Source of the DNA: Ashinkailepas kermadecensis
Taxonomy: Eukaryota > Arthropoda > Thecostraca > Neolepadidae
NCBI GenBank assembly: GCA_034440615.1
Contig: JAOTOM010003165.1
Location: forward strand, 74,583-138,582
Reading direction: 5' to 3'
Length of the DNA: 64,000 nt
Made by a program: the position numbers and the translations under genes
Shown here: one piece after another, positions 44,101-56,749 of the stretch
How the letters are laid out: every line of letters starts with the position of its first letter
How positions within the stretch are numbered: the stretch's first letter is position 1
Notes under the pieces: generated by a model
What the model was told of the DNA's origin: nothing
What the model saw: the letters and a program-made list of their open reading frames with translations, nothing else
Databases searched by the model: none

Positions 44101-44919
44101 CCCACACCGACCTCGCCCCCGACCTCGCCGCCCTACAATACACCATGGCACAACGTATGTCTGGACTAGTACGTTTGGCATGCACATGTTACAACCGTGC
44201 AGCCGTCATAAGCTCGAAATAGACACTGCACAGCCGAGAGCACCGGCAGTGGCGGAGCCTGCGGCCGCTGATGCACCCGGTCTATGCTATTGCACTCCCC
44301 AATGGCACAGGTGTAATCGGACAAAACGCGGTGTTGGGCAGCAACAGTGAAACTCCCGGCCTTCGGGATTCTTCGTATGGTGATGCTACATCCAGTGAAG
44401 TTCCCCGAAGACGTTTGGATCAACTTCGGCGGCCGGTGGACCTACAAAATATGTAAAAATAGGCATTACCAAACCAATAAGGAATACAGCAATCTATCTA
44501 GTTGCATATTCATGAATCCCAAATGAACCACAATCGTATACTCTTATCATACCAATATTATGCAATCAGACATATCAGCCATCATACCCCTGTCAGCAGA
44601 GGTCATACGTCCACTACCTGCGATTTTTTTCGTACAGTTTTTGAACACGTTGGGTAATTGGCATGGGACTTCCTGACGATTTCTAACCAAACACATTGAC
44701 ACGCAGTTTTACAATATGACGCCGAAATTGTGCACACAGTCACGAAATTGTCAATATTCGTCGGCACACATCCATATTCAACCCAGGGCCTCGTCTAGAT
44801 GTGGATTTTGGGAGGCATACCTGCACATCTCCAGGTTTCCTCAGAGAATCTAAGGCATGATTTGTTGAACATGTGCATTCATAGAAAAGTAACTGATGTG
44901 AGTGCCACCCTACCACTAG
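41134..44919. other. Unassigned stretch of about 3.8 kb
   Basis: No transposon protein and no known domain on either strand. 43730-44120 is very GC-rich then C-rich (polypurine on the minus strand), and plus-strand frames there are proline-rich by composition. Short ORFs up to 171 residues exist but I cannot support any as genes. A CpG-rich zone near 43740-43850 might be a promoter-like region; this is speculation. Confidence 0.5.
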
Positions 44920-46000
44920 CTACTTCACGGAACAGCTTAACAACCTCATAGTGAAACCTCTTGTACTCACTGTTACGAAGTAATGCTTCATAATACATTT
45001 ATGACACATGCTATGAGACAACTTACCAGTGTACTGCCTCCTTGCTCCCACGACTGTAGTTACGCTGCCTTTCGGCCGGCCGCGGTTCTTTTTGACGCGA
45101 GGCGGCATGGTCAGATGATCCAGCATTAGGCTGCCTCCATCTAAGTTGATCAGGTGACCAGTGTCGCCCGCAGACCGTCCTGAAAATAGCACATGGGCGA
45201 CAGCAGTGGTGGCGGCGGAAACTGGGGCCACTGACGCGCTAGGTCTCTCATTGTGCTTGCCAATCACTGGGGAAGAAAATATTGGAGAGCATACCCTGTT
45301 CGTTCGGGGCCTATGAGCACCGATCACTGGTGAAGGAGCAGAACTTGAGATCGGTACACGACGAACCCCTCCGATGATCGGAGACGGTGTCGGTGAGCTG
45401 AGGTGGGTTCCGATCACTGGCGACGGCTTTGGCGCCCATAGGTTGCGGCGAGCATGTCGGACCATGTCGAGTGCTGTACACGACGGGGCCAGGAAATGAT
45501 CTCCTGCCGAAGCGGTGTCTGAGTTGGAAGGCGGAGGGAGAGCGGTGTGCGCGACAGCCGGACCAAGAACCCCACGGAAGTTTTCTACCGATGCTGATTG
45601 AACGGCGGCTTTGCCGATGCCACTACCAGAAAGCTTGGTTGGTGTGGACGACTGTGGTGGTTGGCTTGCGGTTCGGCGGATGGACTGTCCCGTTGATGTC
45701 CCCTGGGGCGACTGGATTATGACTATGCTACGACGAACAGGCTGTCCCGCTGATTTTCCCCGCGGTGATTGGGCTAGCACTACGGTGTGGTGGATGGGCT
45801 GTCCCGCCAATGTCCCCTGTGGCGACTGGGTTGGCACTACGTTGCGGTGGATGGGCTGTCCCGTTGATGTTCCATGCGGTGATTTGGTCCACAGTATGGT
45901 GCGACGGACGGGCTGTTCCGCAGGCGTCCCCTGTGGCGACTGGATCTGAACTTTTCTACGCGGAACGGGCTGTCTCGCTGACGTTCCCTGTGGTAACTGG
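44920..46000 (-). CDS. Unknown repeat-rich protein with an AT-hook-like motif, partial
   Basis: An open minus-strand frame enters from the left end of the third-copy insertion at 46001, so its true start is missing. It has six 19-residue repeats (SPQGTLAGQPIHHTVVLAQ type, DNA period 57 bp), a serine/proline-rich part with four PSPVIG-type repeats, and then RVKKNRGRPKGSVTTVVG, an AT-hook-like core (RGRPKG). A good donor (ACACTG then GTAAGT at 45026) suggests the exon ends at 45027; the frame beyond it to 44920 is probably intron. RGRPKGS followed by T-x-x-G occurs in some transposon-associated proteins, but I do not recognise the family. Low-complexity repeats could also arise by tandem expansion without selection. 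Confidence 0.5.
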
Positions 46001-46936
46001 CAGGGGTCTCGATTTTTGAAAAACATTGGGGGGGGGGCCGAAGTGCCAACGCACTAGACCCCCCCCAAAAAAAAAATTCATCGGATTTAGCCCACTATAT
46101 TTTCGGATCTCAGAAATTCCTATTTTTTATTCGACGATGTGTATGTTTATGTTTATTAAGCATCCTCAGCAACGGGGAAAATCGTCCAATAACTGGTGAA
46201 GTCAAATAATTAAAAGAGCAGTGCTCAGTACATGTCAACATAACAACTCTGAGTAATAGCATGCGACTGCCGTGCCATATAGTGGGCTCGGATCTATCGT
46301 CACCGTCACCGTCAACGTTACCCTCTTCCTCACTCCACACACCAACAAACACACAGCGGCTTAAATAAAAATACTTCAGCGATCAGATGCAGGCTAAAAC
46401 ACACCGGCATTGATGGAGCATCAGAGCACAGCAGACCTGAATAGTAATGACGGTGGGTGAAAGTATTTCATTGGTGCCTGACATTAGGGAGAGGAACTTT
46501 TCCCTTTAGTACGCCACTGCGGCGCTCAACGTGTTTTTTTCCGCAGATTGCACGATCGAGAGTAGATTGCAGATTGCACATCAGTTCCTTACAAGTGTCC
46601 GCAATATATTTCCTTCATGTGCTTTAAACATGATTCAAGAAAGCACTGTCGTCGATTTTAAGCTTGCAAAAAGAGTGGGCCGCCTGGTGTTTTGAGTGCT
46701 ATTTGAGTGAATTTGCTGTCTTGTTAGTGAACTGACAACTTATTGAGATATAAGTACTTTAACTTTGCCTGCTTCCATCATGCAAATTTGTCATGTTCCA
46801 ATACATCAGAAATCATCAGAATAACTTCTTGCCCACAAACCGGTATATGCATTTCTATGAATTTTTCATATTTATTAACACCAATGATGTAGATCTGATT
46901 TGCAAATTTATTACAGAAAATATCATCGACTGAGGA
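46001..46936. mobile_element. Third, deleted copy of the CAGGGG-ended segment
   Basis: 46001-~46567 matches 7903-~8605 (minus the SINE), and ~46568-46930 matches ~10325-10690, so about 1.7 kb in between is absent. It starts exactly at the CAGGGG end, inside an unrelated exon. Its right side joins copy 2 of the large duplication at about 46930-46937, near a shared GAGGAATG. Confidence 0.9.
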
Positions 46937-48019
46937 ATGGACTCAGTTGCGGTGTGCACAAGCAGGTTGGCGTGTGCTTCCACCTACATAGGGGTGGCAC
47001 CGGGCCTCACGGAAAAAATACCTTCTAGTCGCGTCTCGTATGCTGGCCAGTCGGCCCTCTTAAAATTTAAAACGGCATGGTCGCGTTCCGAGTGCTGCGC
47101 CATCCTCGTAATCCAGCCACACCGGAAAGTGGTCACTGCTTAGGGGGTCGTCCGCCACAGACCAGCTAAAAAGTTGTGCGAATTGTGGGCTATGAGGTCC
47201 AGAGCAGAGGTATGGCCAGAGGGTAGGGCGGGGTGGGTGTTCCAGTGTTTAGAATGCACAAGGATGCATCGTGCATAAAAGATTCCAAACACCGACCCAG
47301 TGCGTTTGCATCATCGCATCCCCATGCCGTATGGTGAGCGTTATTATCACCTAGTATTAAGGCCGGTGGGGGCAACTCGGATATCAGTTGTTGTAGAGCT
47401 CAGTAGACGGGAAACCAGTACCGGGTGGCAAGAATGGTGAGCAGATAGATATAGGACGGCGATTAAAATGCACTCTTACTGCGACGGCCTGCAGCATGGC
47501 GTGCAGCACAAATCTCTGCGCCGCCACACTATGGTGGACACCCAGCAGCACCTCACCATGTGTATTGGTGCCCGAGGGCATATCCTTTCGAAAGACTGAG
47601 TAGCATTTTAGGTTATATAAGTAGTCCGGCGTCACCTTGGTTTCTTGAAGGCAGATGGCTGCCGGACAGTGGCGGTTTATAAGCACCTGGAGGTCTTCTG
47701 TGCTGGTCCTCAGCCCCTGCAATTCCATTGTAAAATAGACCGCGGCTGATCCATTTGAAACGAGCTAAAGTATGTATGTAGAATTATCAGCTACCATCAC
47801 AGAAGACAATCCCAATGGTCCATTGTAAAACTAGTGAGCGCATAGGTTGACGACGTGTAGCGTATGTTAAGTATATAAAAAGTGTGTATTTTAAAAAGGT
47901 AGGTAAAACAGGTCGGATCACGAAGAACTAACCGGAGCCCACGATCTAGCCGGTGCCTCAGAGGGCACACCGACACTCGGTCCAAGGGACTGGGTCCTTT
48001 GGCGAGAGCTCGGCGATCC
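46937..48019 (-). mobile_element. Non-LTR element B, 5' fragment (copy 2)
   Basis: Same as 931-2010: endonuclease pieces at 47728-47384 (AAICLQET) and 47375-47190 (ILGDNNAHHTAWG). The motif residue Phe of GDFN is changed to Asn here, unlike copy 1. The linker and RT are absent because the duplication begins inside the element. Confidence 0.88.
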
Positions 48020-48192
48020 TTAGTTAGTTAGTTGTTTTGGCTTTAGGGCGCTTCGACCAGAGTTGATCATTCGCACCCATAACGTTTATCCTAGTGCTTC
48101 ACGGTAGATAAGAAGTATTACCTTGGTGTGTACGTAGTTTGAAATCCAATCGCTGCTAAATAACGGAACAAGTTTCCAGAATGTACAAGTTT

Positions 48193-49506
48193 TTAGTTGT
48201 TTCCCAGAATGTCTTCATATGTCAAACGGTCCGCGTTTCGTCCAAAAAAGAATCGGCGCTCTGGTGTAAAGTGTTGGCACGTGAGTAGCAGGTGGCGTAC
48301 AGTCAGCGCTTCCAGACAGTGGGGGCACCGCGGCCTTTCCTCCCCACACAGAAGATAGCGATGGGTAGCGTAGGTATGCCCGATGCGCACTCTGCAGTGT
48401 GTGACCTCCTCTTGCCTGAATCTGCGCAGGCATGACGCCCAAGGTCCTAGATTTGACTTTATTTCATGTAGCTTATTATTGCCTTCTCTATCCCATGCCC
48501 TTTGCCACTTAGCGCGTATGAAAGTTGTGATCCTGGAGAAATGGTTCCTAGCAGGAAGTGGACATATGCATGGGCGGCGATGTGCTGCCCACTTCGCCGC
48601 AGAGTCCGCGCGCTCATTACCCCACACCCCGATGTGGCTTGGGATCCAGCACAAGCGTATGGTTTTTCCCTCTTGTTCTAACGTAGTAATTCGTATGAAA
48701 ATGTCAAGTAGTGTAGGGTCTGAGGGATAAAAAGCAGTCGGTGCCAAAAGGCTGCTAAGGGAGTCAGATAGCATCACATATAGAGCATCCTGGGAAACCT
48801 CGATAGATGACAATGCCTTCACGATCGCAATGAGTTCAAAGCTATAAACCGAGACATACACAGGTAAATTAAACGAACGTACAGTAGTACCACACACAAA
48901 GGCACACCCTGCTCCTGTGTTACTATTGGAACCATCAGTAAAGATCCTTGTGTGTCCTTGGTAAGAGTCCAGGTGCTCAATCGTTCTCGGCCGACACAAT
49001 ACTGACGGAATGTCTCCTTTGTGCATGGCTGACAAAGATATGTCAATCGGAGGTGAAACTAGGTTCCAGGGCGGTGTCGATAGTTTTTCTCTTCGCGTCA
49101 CACGACGCACTCTCATTCTACTGTTTGTAAAGAGGTTCTGCATCCGCGTACAGAATGGTAATGTCTTCTGACTCCGTCCATTGGAAAAAGTGCCAAAATG
49201 CGGCGGGAGAAAACTGCGTCGTAAGTAGTGCGTAGGAAACTGCCGCAGCCTACATGCGTATCGCAATCCCAACATTTCTCGTCTCAGTGCCAGCGGGGGT
49301 TCGTTCGCCTCTATCGTCAGGCTTGCAGCTGGAGATGTTCTGAAGGCACCAGTAATAATACGCCGTGCTAAGTGGTGCACTGTATCTAAAGTACGCTTGT
49401 TGCTGGCGCAGGCACCATCATACACGTAGCACGCGTAGTCTAGTTTGGACCGGATAAATGATTTGTAAAATATCATCAGGGTTTTACTGTACGCGCCGTA
49501 AAACAT
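48193..49506 (-). pseudogene. Element A RNase H region (copy 2)
   Basis: Open for 437 residues, with the same RNase H motifs as 2109-3500 (IFTDGSNSNTG, SFELIAI, MLSDSLSS, WIPSHIGVWGNERAD). A Ser codon has become TAA near 48192, removing the last 26 residues, and three bases are lost in the AAQNRR stretch. Part of the broken ORF2. Confidence 0.9.
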
Positions 49507-49520
49507 TTTAGCAATACATT

Positions 49521-50510
49521 TCAGTAGGTTGAGAGACTTAAAACATTTTTAAGTGTCTTGATGTAGGGTTTGTATGTCAGACGACGGTTGTCAAATTTTA
49601 CTCCCAGAAACTTCACGGCTGGTTTAACTGGGATAGGCTTGCCATACAGCCCAACGTCCAGTTCCTGGATACATCGTCGACGGCAAAAGTGTACTGCAGC
49701 CGTTTTGTCGGTGCAAAATCGGAAACCATTTTTGATGCTCCAGCTCTGGAGCGTATTAACTGCAAGCTGCAGCTGTCGTGTCATTGTTGAAGTATTTCAG
49801 GCAGAGGACCAGGTTGCTAAGTCATCGACAAATAGCGATCGTCCGATGTTCGGTGGCACTTCATCGCCAAATGTCATTGATCATCATGGCGAACAAAGTA
49901 ACGATGAGGACACTGCCCTGCGGAACTCCATTGGTTTGTTGGAACCGTTCAGATAGTTCGTGGCCTACCCGGACGCGGACGGAGCGTCCAGTCAAAAAGT
50001 TGCGAATAAAAGTGCCTAGATGGCCACGGATTCCACATTTTAGAGCTTTCATTAAAATACCGTGGCGCCAGGTTGTATCATATGCTCCTTCGAGATCGAA
50101 AAAGATGGCTCCAGTGTGTCGCTTCTCCTGAAAGGCTACACGTACAGCATTGTCGAGTGTTAATAGATGGTCCGTTGTTCTACGGTGTTTCCTAAGACCT
50201 CACTGGGCGTTAGTAAAAAGGTCGTGTGTTTCTAAAAAAAACCATGTGACCCGCACATTTACCATTTTTTCTAACAATTTACACAAGCAAGAGGTCAGAG
50301 CGATAGGCCGGTAGTGCAGCGGATCGAGCCCACTCTTGCCTGGCTTTAGGACGGGGACCACAGTGGCTTCCCGCCATGTGGCCGGGAATTGACCTTCTTC
50401 CCAAACCATGTTGAAAGTCGCAAGTAGTGCCTTCAGAACTCGTGAGGGAAGATGCTTTAGTATCTCGTTGTGGATGCGGTCAGTTCCCTCTGCCACACTC
50501 TTCAGACTCC
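49521..50510 (-). pseudogene. Element A RT core (copy 2)
   Basis: Three frames as in copy 1, with the same ancestral breaks. GVPQGSVL and the early YRPIALTSCLCK motif are kept. A three-base insertion (CCG) near 49583 and another near 50237 differ from copy 1. Confidence 0.88.
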
Positions 50511-50586
50511 GTATTGCCGACCGTAGTTCTGCTGCTGTGATGCGCTCGTTATACGAGAAGTGCTCAGAAGCGGAAAAATTTACCGC

Positions 50587-51294
50587 TTAGCTTTCTAAGA
50601 GAGTCTTCCGATGACGAAACTGAGGGTGGATGTCTCCTGCTTGACTACGTGTCACTATTGCTTGGCCGATTGCGTTTGCAACATCGGAAGGATGGTTAAC
50701 CTCTGCGCCAGCTACTCGGAGCACTGAGAGAGGAACCGAATTAAATTTACCAGCGATGCGTTTCACACGAGACCACACTTGTGCAATTGGGGTATATCGG
50801 CTCAGAGTGGCCAGATACTCCCTCCAGGATGTGCGCTTCGCCTCTCTAACTGTTCGTCGCGCGAAAGCTCTCGCCTTTCGGAAAGCTATCAAGTTGGCCG
50901 AAGAGCAGTTTTTGTTAAATTTCCTTAAAGCTCGTTTCCGTTCGCGTATGGCGTCCCGACATGCTTTGGACCACCATGGAACTGGAGTGCGGCGGGAAGC
51001 TCCTGACGTCCGCGGGATGCAGACATCGGCCGACTGCAAGAGCAGGGACGAGAAGTGTTCTACTGACAAAGTGGGGTTATTGTCGTCCTTTTCAAAGGGC
51101 CGAGGGGCGCGACTACCCCGATAAAACTGAGCTGGAGGGCAGGACCGGGGAAGTTGTCCTACCTGCGCATGATAGGGATAGTTGGTGTTGCAGGGCCAGG
51201 TGAAGGACATGGACGTTGAGATGAGATGGGCATTGTAATGGGGGCGTATGGGTGGAAGGACGAGTGAGGAACTCTTAGTCTCGCCCCTAGCCAC
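50587..51294 (-). pseudogene. Element A ORF2 linker (copy 2)
   Basis: 235 residues, equal in length to 4575-5282, with RTSGASRRTPVPWW and the same basic helix. No endonuclease upstream. Confidence 0.75.
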
Positions 51295-51346
51295 GGACCG
51301 ATGGCCGAGTCCGCTGGGTCCTTAAGGCACTAAATCCCCCCCCCCA

Positions 51347-52484
51347 TCACCACGGAAAAGTGGTGCCTCGTCGGGGGGGGGGCGATCCTTGGCCCGGCGG
51401 AAAGCCGTATGTCGGCAGGCCTCGCTTCTGGGAGCCCAGTCCGGGTGGGGGCGGGGGAGGGCCCATACTGTAAGGAGCCGGTCCCTCCATTCGCCATCGC
51501 GGCGACGGGGCGGCCGGCCTTTGGGGTGGAGCCTTGTCAGCCCCTCGACGGCTCATCGCTCGGGCCTTCTCCATATCTACGAGACGCGCTCGCTTCGCTT
51601 CGCAAGTTCGCCTTTCGGCTTCTTGGTAAGTAAGTCTGGCCTCGGATATCTGAATTGGTCGGTTTGTGCCACGGGACGGAGATGGAGGTGCGGAAGAAGA
51701 GGTTGAGTGTGGGGGCAAGGTCTGGCTTGGGGGAGGGGCGGAGGGTTCAGGAAGGGAGGATTTGGAGGTGGTGCCGGTACATGGGGGAGGCGAGGGGGAT
51801 GGAGGAAGGACGGGGAGTGAGAGACGGGCGATTCGTGGTGGATGTGAAGGGGCTGGACTTGGGTGGAGGGGATCGAGCAGGTCTCTTTAACTGCTGGACC
51901 TGTGTCCACTCCCCACCCCTAGATGTTGATCGGGGATCGTGGTAGACGGAGAGGGGCTAGGATTGGGTGGAGAGGGCCGAGCAGGCCTCTTAGAGCGCTG
52001 AACCTGGGTCCACTCCCTCATTCGACGTTGGTCGGGGCGACGCATCTGGTGAGCAAACACCGCATCCACTAGTGGCAGGTGGTGCTTCCGCCGCTTCGGC
52101 GACGTGTTGAACAAGTTGTCCTTGTTCCTTGGGCGACGCAAGGGCCACACCAAAAGATCGGAGCAGTGTTGTGAGTTTGGCAATTAGCTCGGAGATGTTG
52201 GGCTGGGTGTGTTGGGAGCCTATCAGAGGTTCCTTTTGGGTGTGTTTTGCCATTGCAGGGTTCAGTTTTGCCGCTGCTGCGGAGTATATTTTTGGGTGAG
52301 TTCTTTCATAGAATTCACGGGCCTCCCGAAATGTGATCTTGATTGTACATTTTAGAGTAGCTATCTCTTTCTCTTTCAGGAAGATGGGACATGAGCGATC
52401 GTAAGATGCGTGGGGTTTCTGATTAGGGCCGCAGTTTGAACATTTTGGACATTCAGCCTCACTTGGCAAGCTGATGGAAAACAA
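51347..52484 (-). pseudogene. Element A ORF1 (copy 2), better preserved
   Basis: The frame 52484-51990 starts with MFSISLPSEAECPKCSNCG and keeps the cysteine/histidine knuckle and the CPIFLKEKEI block that copy 1 has lost to a stop. Downstream a separate frame (51718-51347) is rich in Pro, Arg and Ala. The two are not in one frame, so ORF1 is broken here as well. Confidence 0.75.
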
Positions 52485-52499
52485 TGGTAAACGTTAGGC

Positions 52500-53914
52500 T
52501 GACGTAGTACTTAGAAAGCAACAATTTGTTTCACAAACGAACAGTGTGGCTTCGGAAGAAACAGAAGCAACGTTCACCATATTTTACTTTTGTATACCTC
52601 AATTCGTGCAGCTTTTAAACAGAAACAACATATTAATGCTGTTTTTTTTACATTCAAGCTGCATATGACACGACCTGGCGCCATGGTATTCTTCTAAAGC
52701 TTCAAAGAAGTCGAATCCGTGGCCGTATGGGCACATTCTTGCAAAACTTTCTATCAGACAGTTTGTTTTCATGTTCGCATTGGTGACCATTTATCTGCAC
52801 GCTTTGAACTCGTAAATGGAATTCCTCAGGGCAGCGTGCTGAGTGTTGCTCTCTTCGCCATCATGATCAATGACGTCTTTGCTGGCTTCCTTCAAGCATT
52901 GGTCGATCTCTTTTTGTGGATGACATAGCTATTTGGTCCTCTTCTTCAAGAGCCTCTACTTCATCCAGGCAACTTCAGCTGGCGACAAACCTGAAGTGCT
53001 CCAGAAGTGGAGCACCATGAATGGTTTTATGTTGTCCACCACAAAAACAGCAGCAATGCATTTCTGTCGCCGTCGTTGCTGTCGTGATCTTACACTGATG
53101 CTGTATGCTGAACCCATTAAATTACACCCTGTATTTAAGTTTTTAGGAATATATTTTGACAGCCGTCTGCTTTACCGGGAACATCTTAGAATTTTCCGTG
53201 ACAAATGTATTACATCTCTGAATAATTTAAAATGTGTAGCACGAACATCTTACGGAAGTGACAGACAAACACTGCTACTCCTTTATCGATCTCTCATCCG
53301 CTCAAAACTAGATTACGCCTGCTTTGTTTATGATGGTGTCTGTGCATCCGGAAAACGTGTTCTTGATACTTTCATCAGGCAGCTCTGAGAATTGTGACGG
53401 CGTTTCGAACCACGCTATTCGCGAGCTTGCTAGCTGACATCAACGAGCCACCAATTTTCCTGAGGCGACAGATGCTCGGGATGCGCTACGCGTGTAAACT
53501 GCGCAATTTCCTGCAGCATCCAGCTTATCAAGCGGTGTTCTCGCGTCACATCCTATCAATCTTCTTACATGGTGGCGTCCGTATATATAGACCTATGTGC
53601 ACTAGAATTCGAGACCTTTTTGCCGAAAGCCAACTGGAATTGCTCAGGGTGAAGCGCGCCCCGCAGGGTTATACACCCCCGTAGCGACTTCTGTCACCTA
53701 GCCCTAGAATAGACCTCGTATTGGCCGACATACGCAAAGGGGATGTTTCCCGGAAGAATTTCGCGCACGTGCTCTGGAGCACATATCGACATTTTATGAC
53801 AACTACGCAAGCACTTTTACCGATGGATCAAAGACCGACCCCGGGTTTGGAAGCGCCTTTGTAGGCGACACAGCCACCAGATCGTTTACACTATCGAAAC
53901 ATGCGTCCATGTAC
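52500..53914 (+). mobile_element. Non-LTR element C (copy 2)
   Basis: Counterpart of 6490-7902. The thumb frame (52933-53388) is longer than in copy 1 because CGA replaces the stop, so it reads through LYRSLIRSKLDYACFVYDG. A lost base near 53371 then shifts the frame. It ends at the CAGGGG end at 53915. Confidence 0.87.
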
Positions 53915-54166
53915 CAGGGGTGTCGATTTTTGAAAAACATTGGGGGGCCGAAGTGCCAACGCACTAGACCCCTCCCCCCCCCAAAAAAAAAACTCATCGG
54001 ATTTAGCCCACTATATTTTCAGATCTCAGAAATTCTGATTTTGTATTCGACGATGTGTATGTTTATGTTTATTAACCATCCTCACCAACGGGGAAAATCG
54101 TCCAATAAATGGTGAAGTCACATAATTAAAAGAGCAGTGTTCAGTACATGTCAACATAACAACTCT

Positions 54167-54279
54167 TGGTTGGCTATTGGTTCTACGACACGTCGACCGT
54201 TGTGTCATATAGCGTCGCCAATCTCTCACGCCGATTGGTCGCGGGCGAAGAGTAGCGACAGGTGAGACTCGAACTCACG
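54167..54279 (-). mobile_element. SINE family 1, truncated (copy 2 of 8160-8272)
   Basis: Same 113-bp insert and same AACATAACAACTCT flanks, so the insertion predates the large duplication but not the third copy's separation. Confidence 0.92.
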
Positions 54280-54699
54280 AACATAACAACTCTGAGTAAT
54301 AGCATGCGACTGCAGTGCCATATAATGGGCTCGGATCTATCGTCACCGTCACCGTCACCGTCACTGTTACCCTCCTCCTCACTCCACACACCAACAAACA
54401 CACACCGGCTTAAATAAAAATACTTCAGCGATCAGATGCAGGCTAAAACACACCGGCATTGGTGAAGCATCAGAGCACAGAAGATCTGAACGGTGATGAC
54501 GATGGGTGAAAGTATTTCCTTGGTGCCTAACGTTAGGGAGGGGAATTTTTCCCTTCAGTACGCCACTGCGGCTGCTCAACGTGTTTTTTCCGCAGATTGC
54601 ACAATCGAGAGTAGAAAGGCCCTTCGGATAATTTTCTTTCGGGACCCATTCTTCATTTTCCGGGGCTCTGGTCGATTCAATGGAGTCTCCTTGTGGTTT

Positions 54700-55512
54700 T
54701 TGTGGTGAAGTCTATTTTTATAAGCCCCCTGCAGGCTATTTTTGGAACCCGATACGATTCTTCTGGCTCTCGGTGCGTTTTTTCCGGTGCCCAAACAGGT
54801 TTCTTTTCCGGCGTCCGACGACTTCTTATTTTGTGGATCTTTGACGCAATTTTTCCGTCCGCAAGGTGACATTCCGGGTATATACTTGGGAAGCCAGCTG
54901 CAACTTGTGGGGCTCTCGTACGACGTTTTGGCCCCAGTGAGATTTTCAAGAGAAGCGGCGTGAATTTGTTTTTGTTTAAGTGCGATTTTTTGGGGCCCCG
55001 TCGTCACTTGTTGGGATCCCTTGCGGTGGCTACGACACGTTTGTGGGGGCCCAACAAGCTGTGTGGGCTTTCGGAGCTATTGTTGAGATCCCAGATTGAT
55101 TTATCGTGTCCGGACTATTTTTCATATACCCGGCTTCATTTGTTGGGTGATCTCAACGATACTTTTAGAGCCCCGGTGGGACCTGTCAGGCCTCTGGCGT
55201 GATTATCAGGGGCCCGGGTGATAATTCTTAGTACCCCAGTCTCGGCGTGATTTTCAGGAGGCCCCGGCCCGACCGTTTGTGGCCCCGTCGTGATTTTCTT
55301 GAATCCCGGCACGACTTGTTTGCGGCCCCAACGTGATTTTCAGGGGCCCAGGTGCAAACTTTTGAAGCCCCAGCGTCATTATCGGGGACCCTGCGCTACG
55401 TTTGGGGCCCCCAAAGTGAATTTTCTGAGCCCCGGTGCGATTTTTGGTGGACCGAGTGAAATTTGTAGGGAGCATAACGCATTTTTTTCCTAAGCTCGGC
55501 GGATTCTTGCGG
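54700..55512. repeat. 33-bp degenerate array (copy 2)
   Basis: Matches 8690-9510 with scattered substitutions and a few small indels. Confidence 0.75.
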
Positions 55513-56135
55513 GACCCACAACCTATCAGGAGGGGGGAGGGGTGAGGCAACTGCCCACAATTCCCCCTCCCCATTCGGTATGTCACTGTGCCATGCAATG
55601 ATGCAACATAAGAATCCAGGAATAGTTCATCTGTTTCATCACTCACATGTGATTTCAACTCCCCAGTTATCCAGACAGATTGAGGAAAGTCAAACATCTG
55701 CTACATGGATCAGCAAGGATGGATTGTAAGGCAACATGGATACCATGGAATTCCGCTCACAGTAGTTATGTTGCAATACATACCTTCTTCAACAGACTGC
55801 TTTGGAGATGGATGAGTTCCTGAAGTTTGGTCAGGGCTGGAGTTGGAGGTGGATGGAGCAACACTGTGAAGGACATAACATATGGTTCTAGAGACTTGTT
55901 TCCATTAACAATACAGGGGACGAAGTAACATTTTCATTGACTTCTATGGTTTTCATTGGCTTCATTGACTTCTATGGTGTCCTGAGTAAGTTGGACAATC
56001 GAGATGGGTTTCTGTTATATGCATTGTAGAAGCAATGTTATAATGTAGCTTTTATACCCCAGTGAGAATGGTATGGATTCACTCATAAGTGAATTTGCAA
56101 ACATACTGATATATCAGTTAACAACAATGCAGGGA

Positions 56136-56182
56136 GCTATGTGATCAACATGGTCTGTGCCCTAAAGCCCAAATAACTAAGT
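56136..56182 (+). mobile_element. 47-bp retrotransposon 3'-end stub (copy 2)
   Basis: Same stub as 10135-10181, between AACAATGCAGGGA repeats; here the tail reads CCCTAAAGCCCAAATAACTA, closer to element A. Confidence 0.8.
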
Positions 56183-56749
56183 AACAATGCAGGGAATCTG
56201 CTGCATACCAGTTTGACCATAAATTTGCCATGATATATGGCATCATACTTCCCATGCTATTTAGAATAATGAGCTATATTTTGTGTACAAACATCAGGAC
56301 ATTAGAAATGTTAATTAACGTTACACACATCAGCTCCTAACAAGTGTCAGCAATACATTTCCTTCATGTGCTTTAAACATGATTCAAGAAAGCACTGTCA
56401 TCGATTTTAAACTTGCAAAAAGATTGGGCCGCCTGGCATTCTGAGTGCTATTTGAGTGAATGTACTGTCTTGTTAGTGAACTGACTACTTATTGAGATAT
56501 AAGTACTTTAACTTTGCCTGCTTCCATCATGAAAATTTGTCATGTTCCAATACATCAGAAATCATCAGAATAACTTCCTGTCCACAAACCGGTGTATGCA
56601 TTTCTATGAATTTCTCATATTTATTAACACAAATGATGTAGATCTGATCTGCAAATTTATAACTCATAAAATTTTATCAGCACAGGATTCCATTCCTGAA
56701 AATATAGTACTTTCAACATGTTATTGTTCTTTGTGAAGCAATAAGTGCA

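Larger units (their letters stand above)
48020..52490 (-). mobile_element. Non-LTR element A (copy 2)
   Basis: Same layout as 2011-6475: tail at 48020-48078, RNase H, RT, linker, ORF1. Shared frameshifts show the element was already dead before duplication. Confidence 0.9.

Noticed and set aside
43835..44350. 171-residue proline-rich plus-strand frame
   Set aside because: Composition follows a C-rich stretch; no domain, no splice support and no conservation evidence.
44920..45026. Last ~36 residues of the repeat-rich minus-strand frame as coding
   Set aside because: They lie after a strong GTAAGT donor and lose the composition of the preceding protein; more likely intron.
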